DNA of 64,000 bases, from NCBI RefSeq assembly GCF_037081775.1, contig NZ_JBAMHQ010000001.1:1550001-1614000 (forward strand), written 5' to 3'. The DNA is from Haladaptatus sp. ZSTT2. Its GTDB lineage: Archaea > Halobacteriota > Halobacteria > Halobacteriales > Halococcaceae. This document shows, in pieces, positions 8,836 to 17,469 of this stretch (position 1 is the stretch's first letter; each line of letters opens with the position of its first letter). Made by a program: the position numbers and the translations under genes. Below the pieces are notes generated by a model that worked only from the letters and a program-made list of their open reading frames with translations, searched no databases and had not been told where the DNA came from.

Positions 8836-9144
8836 TCAGTCTTCCGTGTAGTAGTAGAGGTCCTCTTTCGGCGCGTCACACGACGGGCAGGTGTCGGGAA
8901 GGTCATCTTCGATGTCGCCCATCTCGCCACACGAGAAACAGCGCCACATCAACTCGCCTTCACCGAACTCGTGGCCTGCCCGAAGGTGCTCAATTGAGAG
9001 GCCGCCGGGGCCGTCGTTCGTGGTGACGTAGAAGCCGTGTTCGTCGAACCCGCGAATCGTCCCGAGTTTCTCGCCACCTTCGTCGTACACGTCAAGGCCG
9101 AACGGGAGTTTCTTCTCAGCGTGTGTTTGTGCAGTGTCACCCAT
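8836..9144 (-). CDS. Rubredoxin-like zinc-ribbon protein (DUF7130-like)
   Basis: A 102-residue haloarchaeal protein with a beta-rich N-terminal half (KLPFGLDVYDEGGEKLGTIR resembles a PRC-barrel or KOW-like strand pair) and a C-terminal rubredoxin-type knuckle pair C-F-S-C ... C-P-S-C, likely to bind Zn or Fe. From memory the family name is DUF7130. A GTG at 9150 is in frame, but ATG 9144 is preferred. It lies 25 bases before panE on the same strand and may share its transcript. Confidence 0.75.
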   Translation of the reverse strand: MGDTAQTHAEKKLPFGLDVYDEGGEKLGTIRGFDEHGFYVTTNDGPGGLSIEHLRAGHEFGEGELMWRCFSCGEMGDIEDDLPDTCPSCDAPKEDLYYYTED

Positions 9145-9150
9145 ACCCAC

Positions 9151-9331
9151 GACATTCGCTCGCTAACGAGATAAAACGCCACGTCAACGTCTGAAAAAGT
9201 CAGATTTGGCAGAATGAGTTTTGTCAGAGACGTTGCGGAGGCGGTGTGATCGCTGTGCGGTTGCGGAGGCAGTTGCGGTAGCGAGTCAGTGCGGTGGCGG
9301 TTGCTGTTGCGGAAGCCGTTAAGTGCGGCAT
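9151..9331. repeat. Gap with degenerate GTTGCGG repeats
   Basis: No gene is seen here. GTTGCGG occurs at 9232, 9260, 9272 and 9306, each with further GGCGG or GGCAG context, giving a loose G-rich repeat patch. TCTGA-AAAAG-TCAGA forms a small inverted repeat at about 9190-9204. The promoter of the rubredoxin-like gene should lie at the left edge of this gap. Confidence 0.5.
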
Positions 9332-9469
9332 CCGAACGCGCCAGCGGCGCGTTCGGCCTTTTTCATGTCTTCGTGAGCGGAGCGAACGAAGGCTCGAAGC
9401 AGGAAACCTGCTTCGGTGAACGTTTTTGCCAGCGGGGGTCGCAACGCGACCCCCCGCCGGAAAAAGGTT
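9332..9469. repeat. Composite nested-hairpin element downstream of polC
   Basis: Three strong hairpins follow one another: 9332-9356 (11-base arms CCGAACGCGCC / GGCGCGTTCGG), 9395-9415 (9-base arms CGAAGCAGG / CCTGCTTCG) and 9432-9457 (GCGGGGGTCGC / GCGACCCCCCGC with one bulged C). The block is bracketed by CCTTTTT at 9357-9363 and AAAAAGG at 9461-9467, themselves complementary. It abuts the stop of polC. It could terminate polC transcription, or be a REP-like dispersed element. Confidence 0.6.
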
Positions 9470-12400
9470 CTACATGAAATCAGAAATCTTCGACGCCTTG
9501 TTTTTGTCATTCTCGAACACCGAGCGAATCGACTGGTCGAGGATGTCGAGACGCTGTTTGGTGTATTCGCGTGCGCCGTACTCGTCTGCGACGCGGATGG
9601 CGGTGTCCACGTACTTTTTCACGGAGCCTTCGTGGACAGTGAGATTGACCCGGCCGCCACACTCGTTGCAGTCACCAGAGAGCGGGAAGCGACGGAACTT
9701 CTTGCCGCAGTCGAGACACCGCGTCTTCTGGCGGGAGAACGCCCGGAGGTTGCCGATGATGTCGGGCATGAAGTGGTACTCGATGACGCGCTCTGCGACG
9801 TCGGTTTCATCGACGGCCCGAAGCTTTCGCGCGAGTTCGAGTTGCGCCTCCATCTTGTCCATCATCGACCCGAGCGTTTTGTACGCAGAGAGGTCAGGGC
9901 CGAGCGCGATGTTCGAGGTGTCGTGGGTGTGGCGAAACTCGGTGTACTCGCGGTCGGTCCCGAGATTTGCCTCGGCGATTTTGATGTCCACGTCGCCGGG
10001 GTCTGCCATCTCGCGGGTCGCCTCGTAGAACTCGCGGGGATAGCGGTCCACGATGTCCATGTTGTGCGCCTCGTCGTCGATTTCCGAGGGGTCGATGCGC
10101 GAGGACATGACGAGCGGAGCGTCCATGCGGCCGCCGCGCTTGTTCGGAAGGTACTGCTTCGAGAAGTTGAGCAGGCCGTCCATGAGGAGCATGACGCAAT
10201 CTTCATCCCCGTCACATTGCTTAACCCCAAGATCATTGGCAATCAATGAGTGGGTGTCAGAAACGGTGATATCATAGAGATATTCGGCATCGCTTTCAAG
10301 AATTTGGACGCTACTAATAGATTCTATCAGGACATCAGAGTCGCCACCATCGAAGACTCGACGGGAGGATATTTGAGTGGAATTTGAAACCCGAGATAGA
10401 ATCTCCTGTTTTCGAGTGAGATGAAATCCGATAGTCGATGCAAATTCTCGTGCATCTTCTGAAGAAATCATGATCACAAACGAAGGTCGGGATGTCAGTG
10501 AATCGTCTATCGAATAGAAATCTGGGAATTTTTCACAGAGTTTTACAGGAGGCTTGCGGTCAACCCGAGCTTTGATTCCGAGTTTGGTTAGCAGAGCAAG
10601 AAGATCTTCAGTGAGTTCTAAACTTACAGTAGTTGCCTGAACGGAGAGATAGTTAGAGGTTGTGTGACCATCTCCACTGAAGTATCCTCTCAAGTAGGCT
10701 GCAACAATTTCGTCTGTTGAATCAAATATGCATTGTGGGACACGCTTCGTATGAGCGAAGATTCCTGCTTCAATAACTGAGTCGAAGAAAGTGCGTAACA
10801 GACGGCCAGAAGCGGTGACTTTGGCCTCATTTTCTTTGTAGGGATTGACTTCAAATTCTTGCTCAAGAGCGTCAATGAAGAATTCACGCGCCTGTATTTC
10901 GGTTCCGCAGATAGTTGTCTGATGAATAGGTCCTTTTGGAGTTTCCTGTTCTCTTGCGAAACCTTCTGCTGTATAATATCCTAATAGAGTCGAAAGCCGT
11001 TCAGTTAATTCAACAGTCCGTTTTATCTTCGCTGTATCTCGCTTCATCCCAAGCATCACATCATCTGGGACGAACTCTAACAGCGCTTGTTCAGAACCAA
11101 GAATTTCGCAGAGAAGGTCAGCAGGGAAACTTTCACGGTATAAATAGTTACTCAGTGTTTTGTGGTTGATACCGAGAATCTTTGCTGTGGTTTTGAGAGC
11201 ATAGAACTCACCATCCCACTGGCCAGATAGATTCTCTTCAAATACCTGATAGAGCGTATCTTTCTCTAAACCATGAATCATCAAACAACTATTGTCGATT
11301 GAGTCGATTTCAAGAAATTCGGATAAAAGGTCGAATTTCTGATTTGTAGTGGAACGAGTTTCCAGATTCAACTGCGTTGGTGTAACAAGACAGTCATCAG
11401 TAGAGAGTTCCAGTGCCTTTTTGCCGGTCACTGAATCATTATCGAAGTCGTAAACTTGGACTTCGTGTTCCGGCGTGACTTTTAGCTCTCGTCCACTGCG
11501 CGTCTCGATTTGAATCAGATGGTCAGGAGAGGGGTGCTTCGAGACTGCTTCAACCCGTTTTCGAACGACTTCACCCTCATCAGTCACCGAAGGCACGAAC
11601 ACGTCACCATCAAGTTCCGAAACGAGCGTCCCAAAGTCGTCCTCGCGTGGATTTTCGAGACGCTCCTCGACAAGCGACTTAATCTCGTCGTAGTGCCACT
11701 CGCCTGCTTCGTCCGCGAACCAAACCTTGGTCGTCGGGTAGAAGCAATTCCGCCGTTTTGCCGCGTGAAAGTACGGATGTGCATATCCCACTGCCGCACT
11801 CGTGAAGCCAATCACGCGGCCGACGACTGCGGCACTCGTGTGGGGAGCCATCCCGAAAACGAGTTCGCCGACCAAATCCTGCCGGTCTTCGAACTCGTAG
11901 AACGGTTCGAGGTCGTAGTACTGGGTCAGCAAGTCATCGACAAAGCCGCCGATGCGGAGCATGTGTTCTGCCGCGCCGTCTGAGAGGACGATGTCCTGCA
12001 CCCGGAGTTCGACCACTTGGTCGTCGTGTTCGAGGGGGTCGCCGTTCATGTCCTCGTAGTAGCCGAGTTCGCGCAGTTGGTCGGCGGTGACGTCGAGTTC
12101 GTCCGCGCGGACGGCAGTGACGGGCAGGTCGGTCATGTCGTAGCGGACGGTGCCGTCTTTGAACACGGAGACGCCGTTTTTGCTCCGGAGGATGCCCTTC
12201 TCCATCGGTTCGGGCGTCTTATGTTTCGATGTGAGGCCTTTCACGCCTTTCAGGATGTCAAAGGAGGTCTCGCGTTCGCCCACGTTATCGAGGGCGTTGC
12301 GGTACTCCTCGCGGATGTTGACCGGGCGGCGCCATTCACTGGAGGCTTCCTTGCCACAGCGCGGGCACTCTGCACGGCCTGCTTCGTCGGGTTCGACCTC

Positions 12401-14500
12401 GATTTCACAGCTCCAACACTCGTACTGGGGTTGGGTCGCACTCTGGCACTTCGGGCACTTGTTTTTGAACGTGATTTCGCCACAGGCGGTGCAGGTGCGC
12501 TTGCCTACGGTGACTTCGACCTCGCCGCGGACGGCGTTGCGGTCGGCGAAGTGGTTCGCGGCTTCCGAAACCGAGCGCTGATTGCCCCCGGCCTCACCAA
12601 TCGGGAACAGGGTGTGAACCGCCGGACTCAGGTCGCGCTTTTCCGATTTTTCGGGCCGCCCCATGCGGTTCCCGATGCGGGTCGGCGCGCGTTCTTGGAG
12701 GGTGAACGGAGCGACTTCGTTCACGGCTTTGTGTGCATTTGGCCATTTTCGGGATTCAGCAGAGAGGTCGTCCCATTGTTTGTCTAACTCCTCGCTGAGG
12801 CCGAGCGACGCGACGAACGGTTTCCACGTCGGGATGCGAATCTCCTCTGGGCCCTGTGAGTGCTCGATGAGGAGCCATTCGAGCGCCTGTCTCGCGTCGT
12901 CCGTGTTCGGCACGTAGAGCGCCCCGTCATCGAGATACCCCTGCGAAACGGTGTCTGCGAGCGTTTCGAACTGCTCGACGGTGAGGTCGTGCCAGAGGTA
13001 GGTGTAGTCGGGATGCAGTGGCGCGTCGTACGCCTCGGCCCACGCAAGCGCTTGGGCTGGGTCAGGGTGTTCTACGTCTACGCGCGCGTCGTCTGCGAGC
13101 GCTTGGACATCTGCGCCCGCGTGCTCGAAGTCCTGAATCCACCACTCGTAGACATACGACGCGGGAATCAACTCGTGGTTGTTCTCGACGAACTCGCCGA
13201 AGTTGACGAGGTACTCCCCGAGGTCTAAGATTTCGACCACACCATTGCGGAGTTTCAGCGCCTCTGCGGGGTCATCAATGCGGCGCACGTCCCCGTTTGC
13301 GAGTTTGACCGTGGGGCCTTCGATGGAGTCAACGGGGATGACCCCACCGGCTTTCCCGGGGCGTTCGGTCTTGATTTGGGTGCCCGTTGCGAGGAAGTCG
13401 TCTACGACGTGCATCGTGGCGGGTTGGACGCCCGCGGTTGCGAAGCCGTGGTTGCGCGAGCGGCCGTAGCGCAGGCGAAAGCCGCCGGGCATGCTCGGGT
13501 GGGAAAAGACGGGGCGGCCCGCAATCAGGTCGCGCAGAAACTTGGTCTTGGGTTTGGCGCGCGGTGGCCCGTCGACTTCTGGTTCCGGCTCGGGTTCGGC
13601 CTCGTCTGCGTCTGCGGCCTCTGTGGGCTCTTCGTCAGTTTCCTCCTCCCCGTCGTCTTTGCCAATGGTGCCGTCGATGAGGTCGTCGAGCCACGGCCAG
13701 TCGATTTCGTCGAGTGCGGAGGTGTAACGCTTGATTTTCGGCGCTTTCTGGGCAATCCCTTCACCGAGGACGAGACACATCCCACCGCGAGGGTTGTTCG
13801 TGCCGACGCGCTCTAGGTCGCGAAACCCGGAAACCTCCTCGCTGCCGGTTGCCTCCCCGTCTAAGCAGATGGGGCAGTTGCGGGCGATGAACTTCGTCTC
13901 TTTGGGCTTTGGCGTGTACTGGAGGCCGGTCTCTTTGTCGTAGAGTTCGAGCTCTTCTGCGTAGCGTTCGACCTCGTCGTCGCGCGGTTTGTACTGGTCG
14001 ATGCCGATGAGCGCGCGGGTGTAGTCTGCGACGAGCACGGACAGCGCTTGTGCCGTCCCACCCGCAGAGCGAATCGGGCCGGCGTAAAACACGCGGACGT
14101 ACTCGCTGCCGTCGTCGTTCGGGACGATTTCGACGCGGTCGATGCCCTCGATGGGTGCGGCGACCACGCCTTCGGTGAGGAGGGCAACCGCCGTCCTGAC
14201 CGCACCTTCGATTTTTCCTTCGCGGGTTTCGTAGTCACCGACTTTGCCGTCTGCGAAGTCTTTGGCGAGTTCGAGCGCCGCCTCCTCACGGCTCATCTGG
14301 TCTTCGAGTTCGCGGACGCGGGCGGCGACCCCGTCGATGCCGAGGATGTTCTCGACGCGGTCTGCCATGTCTTTGGCAATCGGAATCTCGACTTCGGGTT
14401 TGGGGTCGTTGCCCTGCTCTTTTGCCTTCGTCGCGAGCGCCATCGCATCGTCTAAGCGGTTTTCGAGCGTCTCGAAGTAGCGCTCGTCTTCCGGCCTCAT
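9470..14500 (-). CDS. polC: DNA polymerase D large subunit (DP2) with intein
   Basis: A 1676-codon frame coding for the catalytic subunit of the archaeal replicative polymerase D; removing residues 919-1428 leaves 1166 residues, the normal DP2 size. It starts MRPEDERYFETLENRLDDAM and shows several zinc knuckles: C-P-I-C near 210, C-T-A-C...C-P-K-C and C-W-S-C...C-P-R-C near 690-740, and C-L-D-C...C-N-E-C near the end. An acidic linker lies near 290-320. The catalytic string N-C-D-G-D-E-D is cut by the intein between N918 and C1429. The small subunit is encoded at 53355-54860. The start overlaps the upstream PPC gene in an ATGA. Confidence 0.95.
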   Translation of the reverse strand: MRPEDERYFETLENRLDDAMALATKAKEQGNDPKPEVEIPIAKDMADRVENILGIDGVAARVRELEDQMSREEAALELAKDFADGKVGDYETREGKIEGAVRTAVALLTEGVVAAPIEGIDRVEIVPNDDGSEYVRVFYAGPIRSAGGTAQALSVLVADYTRALIGIDQYKPRDDEVERYAEELELYDKETGLQYTPKPKETKFIARNCPICLDGEATGSEEVSGFRDLERVGTNNPRGGMCLVLGEGIAQKAPKIKRYTSALDEIDWPWLDDLIDGTIGKDDGEEETDEEPTEAADADEAEPEPEPEVDGPPRAKPKTKFLRDLIAGRPVFSHPSMPGGFRLRYGRSRNHGFATAGVQPATMHVVDDFLATGTQIKTERPGKAGGVIPVDSIEGPTVKLANGDVRRIDDPAEALKLRNGVVEILDLGEYLVNFGEFVENNHELIPASYVYEWWIQDFEHAGADVQALADDARVDVEHPDPAQALAWAEAYDAPLHPDYTYLWHDLTVEQFETLADTVSQGYLDDGALYVPNTDDARQALEWLLIEHSQGPEEIRIPTWKPFVASLGLSEELDKQWDDLSAESRKWPNAHKAVNEVAPFTLQERAPTRIGNRMGRPEKSEKRDLSPAVHTLFPIGEAGGNQRSVSEAANHFADRNAVRGEVEVTVGKRTCTACGEITFKNKCPKCQSATQPQYECWSCEIEVEPDEAGRAECPRCGKEASSEWRRPVNIREEYRNALDNVGERETSFDILKGVKGLTSKHKTPEPMEKGILRSKNGVSVFKDGTVRYDMTDLPVTAVRADELDVTADQLRELGYYEDMNGDPLEHDDQVVELRVQDIVLSDGAAEHMLRIGGFVDDLLTQYYDLEPFYEFEDRQDLVGELVFGMAPHTSAAVVGRVIGFTSAAVGYAHPYFHAAKRRNCFYPTTKVWFADEAGEWHYDEIKSLVEERLENPREDDFGTLVSELDGDVFVPSVTDEGEVVRKRVEAVSKHPSPDHLIQIETRSGRELKVTPEHEVQVYDFDNDSVTGKKALELSTDDCLVTPTQLNLETRSTTNQKFDLLSEFLEIDSIDNSCLMIHGLEKDTLYQVFEENLSGQWDGEFYALKTTAKILGINHKTLSNYLYRESFPADLLCEILGSEQALLEFVPDDVMLGMKRDTAKIKRTVELTERLSTLLGYYTAEGFAREQETPKGPIHQTTICGTEIQAREFFIDALEQEFEVNPYKENEAKVTASGRLLRTFFDSVIEAGIFAHTKRVPQCIFDSTDEIVAAYLRGYFSGDGHTTSNYLSVQATTVSLELTEDLLALLTKLGIKARVDRKPPVKLCEKFPDFYSIDDSLTSRPSFVIMISSEDAREFASTIGFHLTRKQEILSRVSNSTQISSRRVFDGGDSDVLIESISSVQILESDAEYLYDITVSDTHSLIANDLGVKQCDGDEDCVMLLMDGLLNFSKQYLPNKRGGRMDAPLVMSSRIDPSEIDDEAHNMDIVDRYPREFYEATREMADPGDVDIKIAEANLGTDREYTEFRHTHDTSNIALGPDLSAYKTLGSMMDKMEAQLELARKLRAVDETDVAERVIEYHFMPDIIGNLRAFSRQKTRCLDCGKKFRRFPLSGDCNECGGRVNLTVHEGSVKKYVDTAIRVADEYGAREYTKQRLDILDQSIRSVFENDKNKASKISDFM
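10217..11746 (-). mobile_element. Intein with LAGLIDADG homing endonuclease, in polC
   Basis: The element codes for 510 residues (919-1428 of the precursor). It begins Cys-FYPTTKVW, has a block-B-like T-P-E-H in GRELKVTPEHEV, two LAGLIDADG motifs (L-L-G-Y-Y-T-A-E-G near 10960-10985 and L-R-G-Y-F-S-G-D-G near 10667-10693), and ends YDITVSDTHSLIANDLGVKQ before the Cys of the C-extein. Both motif acids are intact, so the nuclease may be active. The last residue is Gln, known for PolII inteins, and the one before is Lys instead of His. Base composition is clearly more AT-rich than the flanking exteins, a sign of separate origin. Confidence 0.95.
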
Positions 14501-14919
14501 AGCGGCCAGAGGTCGAGTTCCGTGGTGTCGTCAAAGGTTCGTTCGAGCGGTTCCTCGAAGGTTTTCACGTACACCTCACCGGCGAACACGGTGCCCGCGT
14601 TGAGGTGGCCAGCGAGAGTCTCGCCGTCCGCCCGCGAGAGGACGGCGTGGGTGTGGGCGAAGCGCTCGTCGTCGAGCCACGAGATGTTGCCCACGCAGGC
14701 GGCGACTTCGAGCGGTTCGTCGAATTCGACGGGATAGTACTCCGTGTCGGTCTGGTCGTAGAACCAGACTTCTGCGTCCTGCACCGCACCGAGTCCGAAA
14801 AAGAACGCTGCGTCGATGCCTTCGGCGGCGGCGAGGGATTCGAGCTCTTCGCGCCAGTCGGCACCCGTCTCTAAGCGAGTGACGAACTCGCGGGCGGTGG
14901 AGACTTCCCGATAGTGCAT
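14497..14919 (-). CDS. PPC-domain (DUF296) protein
   Basis: A 140-residue protein of the plants-and-prokaryotes conserved (PPC, DUF296) family. Visible features are the GIDAAFFFGLGAVQDAEVWF strand pair, a H-T-H-A-V-L-S metal-type motif near residue 89, and G-H-L-N-A-G-T-V-F-A-G-E near 103, all typical. In plants the domain sits in AT-hook proteins; bacterial and archaeal members are trimeric and often called DNA-binding, although their role is not settled. It overlaps the start of polC by four bases and is likely co-transcribed with it. Confidence 0.85.
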   Translation of the reverse strand: MHYREVSTAREFVTRLETGADWREELESLAAAEGIDAAFFFGLGAVQDAEVWFYDQTDTEYYPVEFDEPLEVAACVGNISWLDDERFAHTHAVLSRADGETLAGHLNAGTVFAGEVYVKTFEEPLERTFDDTTELDLWPL

Positions 14920-14995
14920 ACGCTCGCCACGGTGGCGGCGATGAAAAATGTACAGGTCTGTGTGCGGGTAGTAAGGTCGAAAGAAGGTGTGTGGG

Positions 14996-15169
14996 TTATG
15001 CCCAGGCCGAGAGTGTCACGGTGTTGTTGACCGGACACGATACCCATGCGTCATCACGGCAAATGTCGGCAATGATGAGTCGGGAGATGCTCCCCGCTTC
15101 ATCGACCGAGGCCATAACCTCGGCTTCGTCAAAGACCGGTTCCGACCGAGCCGTAATGTCCGGTGCCAT
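14996..15169 (-). CDS. Small haloarchaeal protein, 57 residues (DUF7556-like)
   Basis: A short frame of 57 residues, MAPDITARSEPVFDEAEVMA then SVDEAGSISRLIIADICRDD and a hydrophilic end. I associate it from memory with DUF7556, a small haloarchaeal family of unknown role. The start is supported by a TATA-like TTTATATTG on the minus strand, about 25 bases upstream (around 15190-15198), as expected for a leaderless gene. There is no signal peptide or metal motif; two cysteines are present. Confidence 0.65.
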   Translation of the reverse strand: MAPDITARSEPVFDEAEVMASVDEAGSISRLIIADICRDDAWVSCPVNNTVTLSAWA

Positions 15170-15496
15170 ACTATGCTATATCATAACAAACAATATAAAC
15201 GCTCCGAATTGGGACGGCACGGTACGGAGTGTCACGGGGCTATCGCCATCATCTTTTACGATTAATCGACGGGGTTCTTAGCGCACGCGCGGACGGGTGA
15301 ACTGTCTACTTTCAGGAGGTAGCGATAGGTGAAGTGCAAATTTTACCCTACGACAGGTATATTCCCAAAAAGCGTTAAGACAAATCTGTGCTGAATGCCA
15401 TGTCAAAGTATACCAAAACCGTGCTACCGGACGGCATGGGACGCCACAACGAAACAGCGGTAAATTTATCGGGTAACAAAGGAAAGGAGCAGATGG
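15170..15496. promoter_or_regulatory. Divergent promoter region before dppA
   Basis: No gene is seen in this 327-base gap. The left part is AT-rich (CTATATCATAACAAACAATA) and holds the promoter of the 57-residue gene on the minus strand. The right part holds TAAATTTATC at about 15461-15470, a TATA candidate for dppA, and GGAG at 15486-15489, a Shine-Dalgarno match seven bases before the ATG at 15497. An ATG at 15493 is out of frame. Confidence 0.55.
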
Positions 15497-17320
15497 ATGA
15501 CAGACAGTAACAGCCTCAACCGACGTCGCTTCCTGCAAGCGACGGGTGCAGCTGCGACCGCGATGGCACTTGCCGGATGTACCGGCGGTGGCGGTGACGA
15601 AGAAACGACGACCACCGGCGGCGAGACCACCGACGGCGGCGACACGACGACGACGGAGGAGATGGAGGCCCAGACGGGTGGAACCCTCAACCTCATCAAC
15701 TCCACGATGACGACGCTCGACCCAATCAAGGCCACAGACACGGCGTCGGGCCGCGTCATTCGTCAGATCTTCGACAACCTCATGATCTACCCGAACGGGG
15801 AGACGGCGGTTGTCCAGAGCCTCGCAGAAGACTATACCACGAACGACGACTTCACGCAGTATACGTTCACGCTCAAAGACGCCACGTACCACGACGGGTC
15901 GCAGGTCACAGCGGCTGACTTCGTCTACTCCTGGGAGCGCCTCGCGGCCTCCGAGAACTCGCGGCGTACCTACTTCATTCTCGACTCGCTCGGCATGGTC
16001 CACGAGACCGACTCCGACGATGCCTACGTGCCCGGCTCGATTTCCGCGGAAGCGACGAGCGACACCGAACTCACCTTCGAGCTTGAGCAGGCATTCGCGT
16101 CCACCCTCGCGATGCTCGCCTACACCTCCTTCGCCTGCATTCCAGAAGGCATCGTTGGCGACATCGAGGGCTACGACGGTGAGATGGAACACAGCGAATT
16201 CGCAACGAGCAACCCAATCGGCTGTGGGCCGTTCAAGTTCGGCAACTGGGACCAGGGTTCGAACGCCTCGGTCACGCGCTACGAGGACTACCACGGCGAG
16301 AAGGCCTACCTCGACAGCGTCAACTGGGAAATCATCGAAGACGACAACGCGGCGTACGAGTGGTCGATGGACAAGAAGTCCGACTTCCTCTCCATTCCGA
16401 CCCCACAGTACGACCCCGGCCTCGTCTCCGTTGACAACACCGACGACCTCGGCCGCGACATCGGTACCTACGGTCCCGTCCGCAACGGCGAGACGGTCAA
16501 CTACGTCCGCGTGCCAGAGATTTCGACCTTCTACTTCGGCTTCAACACGGCAAGCGTGCCAAAGCCAGTCCGTCAGGCAGTCGCCTACGTGACCAACCAG
16601 AAAGAGTTCGCAGAGCAGGTGTTCAAGAGCCGCGTCGCACCGGCGTACCACCTCACGCCACCGCTCATCTACCCAGGTGCAGGGAACGCGTACAACACCC
16701 ACGCAGAAGAGAGCTACCCGTACGGCTACAACCAAGCAGACGTACAGGGCGCACAGCAGGTCATGGAAGAAGCCGGCTACGGCGAGGACAACCGCTACAG
16801 CCTGACCTTCACCCACTACACCTCCGAGACGTGGAGCCAGATTGCAGAGATCCTCCAGGGTCGTCTCGGCGCAGCCTACATCGACCTCGAAATCGAGCAG
16901 GCAGAGTTCGCCGCGATGCTCGAGCGCGGTCGCAACGGCAACTTAGAAGCCTACACCCTCGGCTGGATCGCTGACTGGCCGGGTGCAGACAACTTCCTGC
17001 AGCTCATCTACCCACCACGCACGGACACCTCCCAAGAGGGGCCACTCTCCTACACGAACTGGAGCGGCACCGAGGCGTCCGACCGCGCAGAAGAAGCCTT
17101 CCAGCGCGTCCTCGACAACCGCGCCCCAACGGAAGAAGCAGAGCAAATCCGTAACGAAGCGTACGTCGAGATGGAAGAAGCAAACTGGGAGGACGTCGTG
17201 TTCGTCAACACGTTCCACAACCTCCGCGAGCGCTTCTACTACAACAACGTTCACGTGCCAGTGTTCGGTGGCATGGGGACCTCGCGTCAGATGCTTAACC
17301 GCACCTGGAAAGAACAGTAA
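15497..17320 (+). CDS. dppA: ABC transporter substrate-binding lipoprotein, peptide family 5
   Basis: A 607-residue surface lipoprotein that captures peptides or related solutes. It has a twin-arginine signal (R9-R-R-F-L-Q) and lipobox L-A-G-C with Cys28 as the likely lipidated residue, then a Thr/Glu/Gly linker to about residue 55. The SBP_bac_5 domain follows, with NLINSTMTTLDPIKATDTAS, DATYHDGSQVTAADFVYSWE and the NPIGCGPFKF segment typical of DppA/OppA. A preference for di- or oligopeptides is inferred from family only. A T-tract ends the gene, and the permease genes follow after 149 bases. Confidence 0.93.
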   Translation: MTDSNSLNRRRFLQATGAAATAMALAGCTGGGGDEETTTTGGETTDGGDTTTTEEMEAQTGGTLNLINSTMTTLDPIKATDTASGRVIRQIFDNLMIYPNGETAVVQSLAEDYTTNDDFTQYTFTLKDATYHDGSQVTAADFVYSWERLAASENSRRTYFILDSLGMVHETDSDDAYVPGSISAEATSDTELTFELEQAFASTLAMLAYTSFACIPEGIVGDIEGYDGEMEHSEFATSNPIGCGPFKFGNWDQGSNASVTRYEDYHGEKAYLDSVNWEIIEDDNAAYEWSMDKKSDFLSIPTPQYDPGLVSVDNTDDLGRDIGTYGPVRNGETVNYVRVPEISTFYFGFNTASVPKPVRQAVAYVTNQKEFAEQVFKSRVAPAYHLTPPLIYPGAGNAYNTHAEESYPYGYNQADVQGAQQVMEEAGYGEDNRYSLTFTHYTSETWSQIAEILQGRLGAAYIDLEIEQAEFAAMLERGRNGNLEAYTLGWIADWPGADNFLQLIYPPRTDTSQEGPLSYTNWSGTEASDRAEEAFQRVLDNRAPTEEAEQIRNEAYVEMEEANWEDVVFVNTFHNLRERFYYNNVHVPVFGGMGTSRQMLNRTWKEQ

Positions 17321-17340
17321 TTTCTACCCGCTCGTTTCCG

Positions 17341-17346
17341 TTTTTT
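17341..17346 (+). terminator. T-tract after dppA
   Basis: Six T residues 21 bases after the dppA stop, after a GC-mixed stretch. Archaeal termination commonly uses such tracts; it could partly separate the abundant binding protein from the permease transcript. Confidence 0.35.
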
Positions 17347-17469
17347 CGCACTGCTGAACGCTGTTAGCGTGCTTCGGGAACGAAAGAGATAATTGCCGTA
17401 ACAGGTAACCACACAATAGCCTACAGCATTAATTATGACTTATACACAACGACACGGGGGTGACCAATC

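Noticed and set aside
9151-9469. Possible CRISPR array in the repeat-rich gap
   Set aside because: The repeats are short and irregular with no uniform spacers, and no cas gene is present in the window.
15278-16816. A 512-codon minus-strand frame opposite dppA
   Set aside because: It is the mirror of dppA codon bias, with no domain or signal; typical of GC-rich shadow frames.
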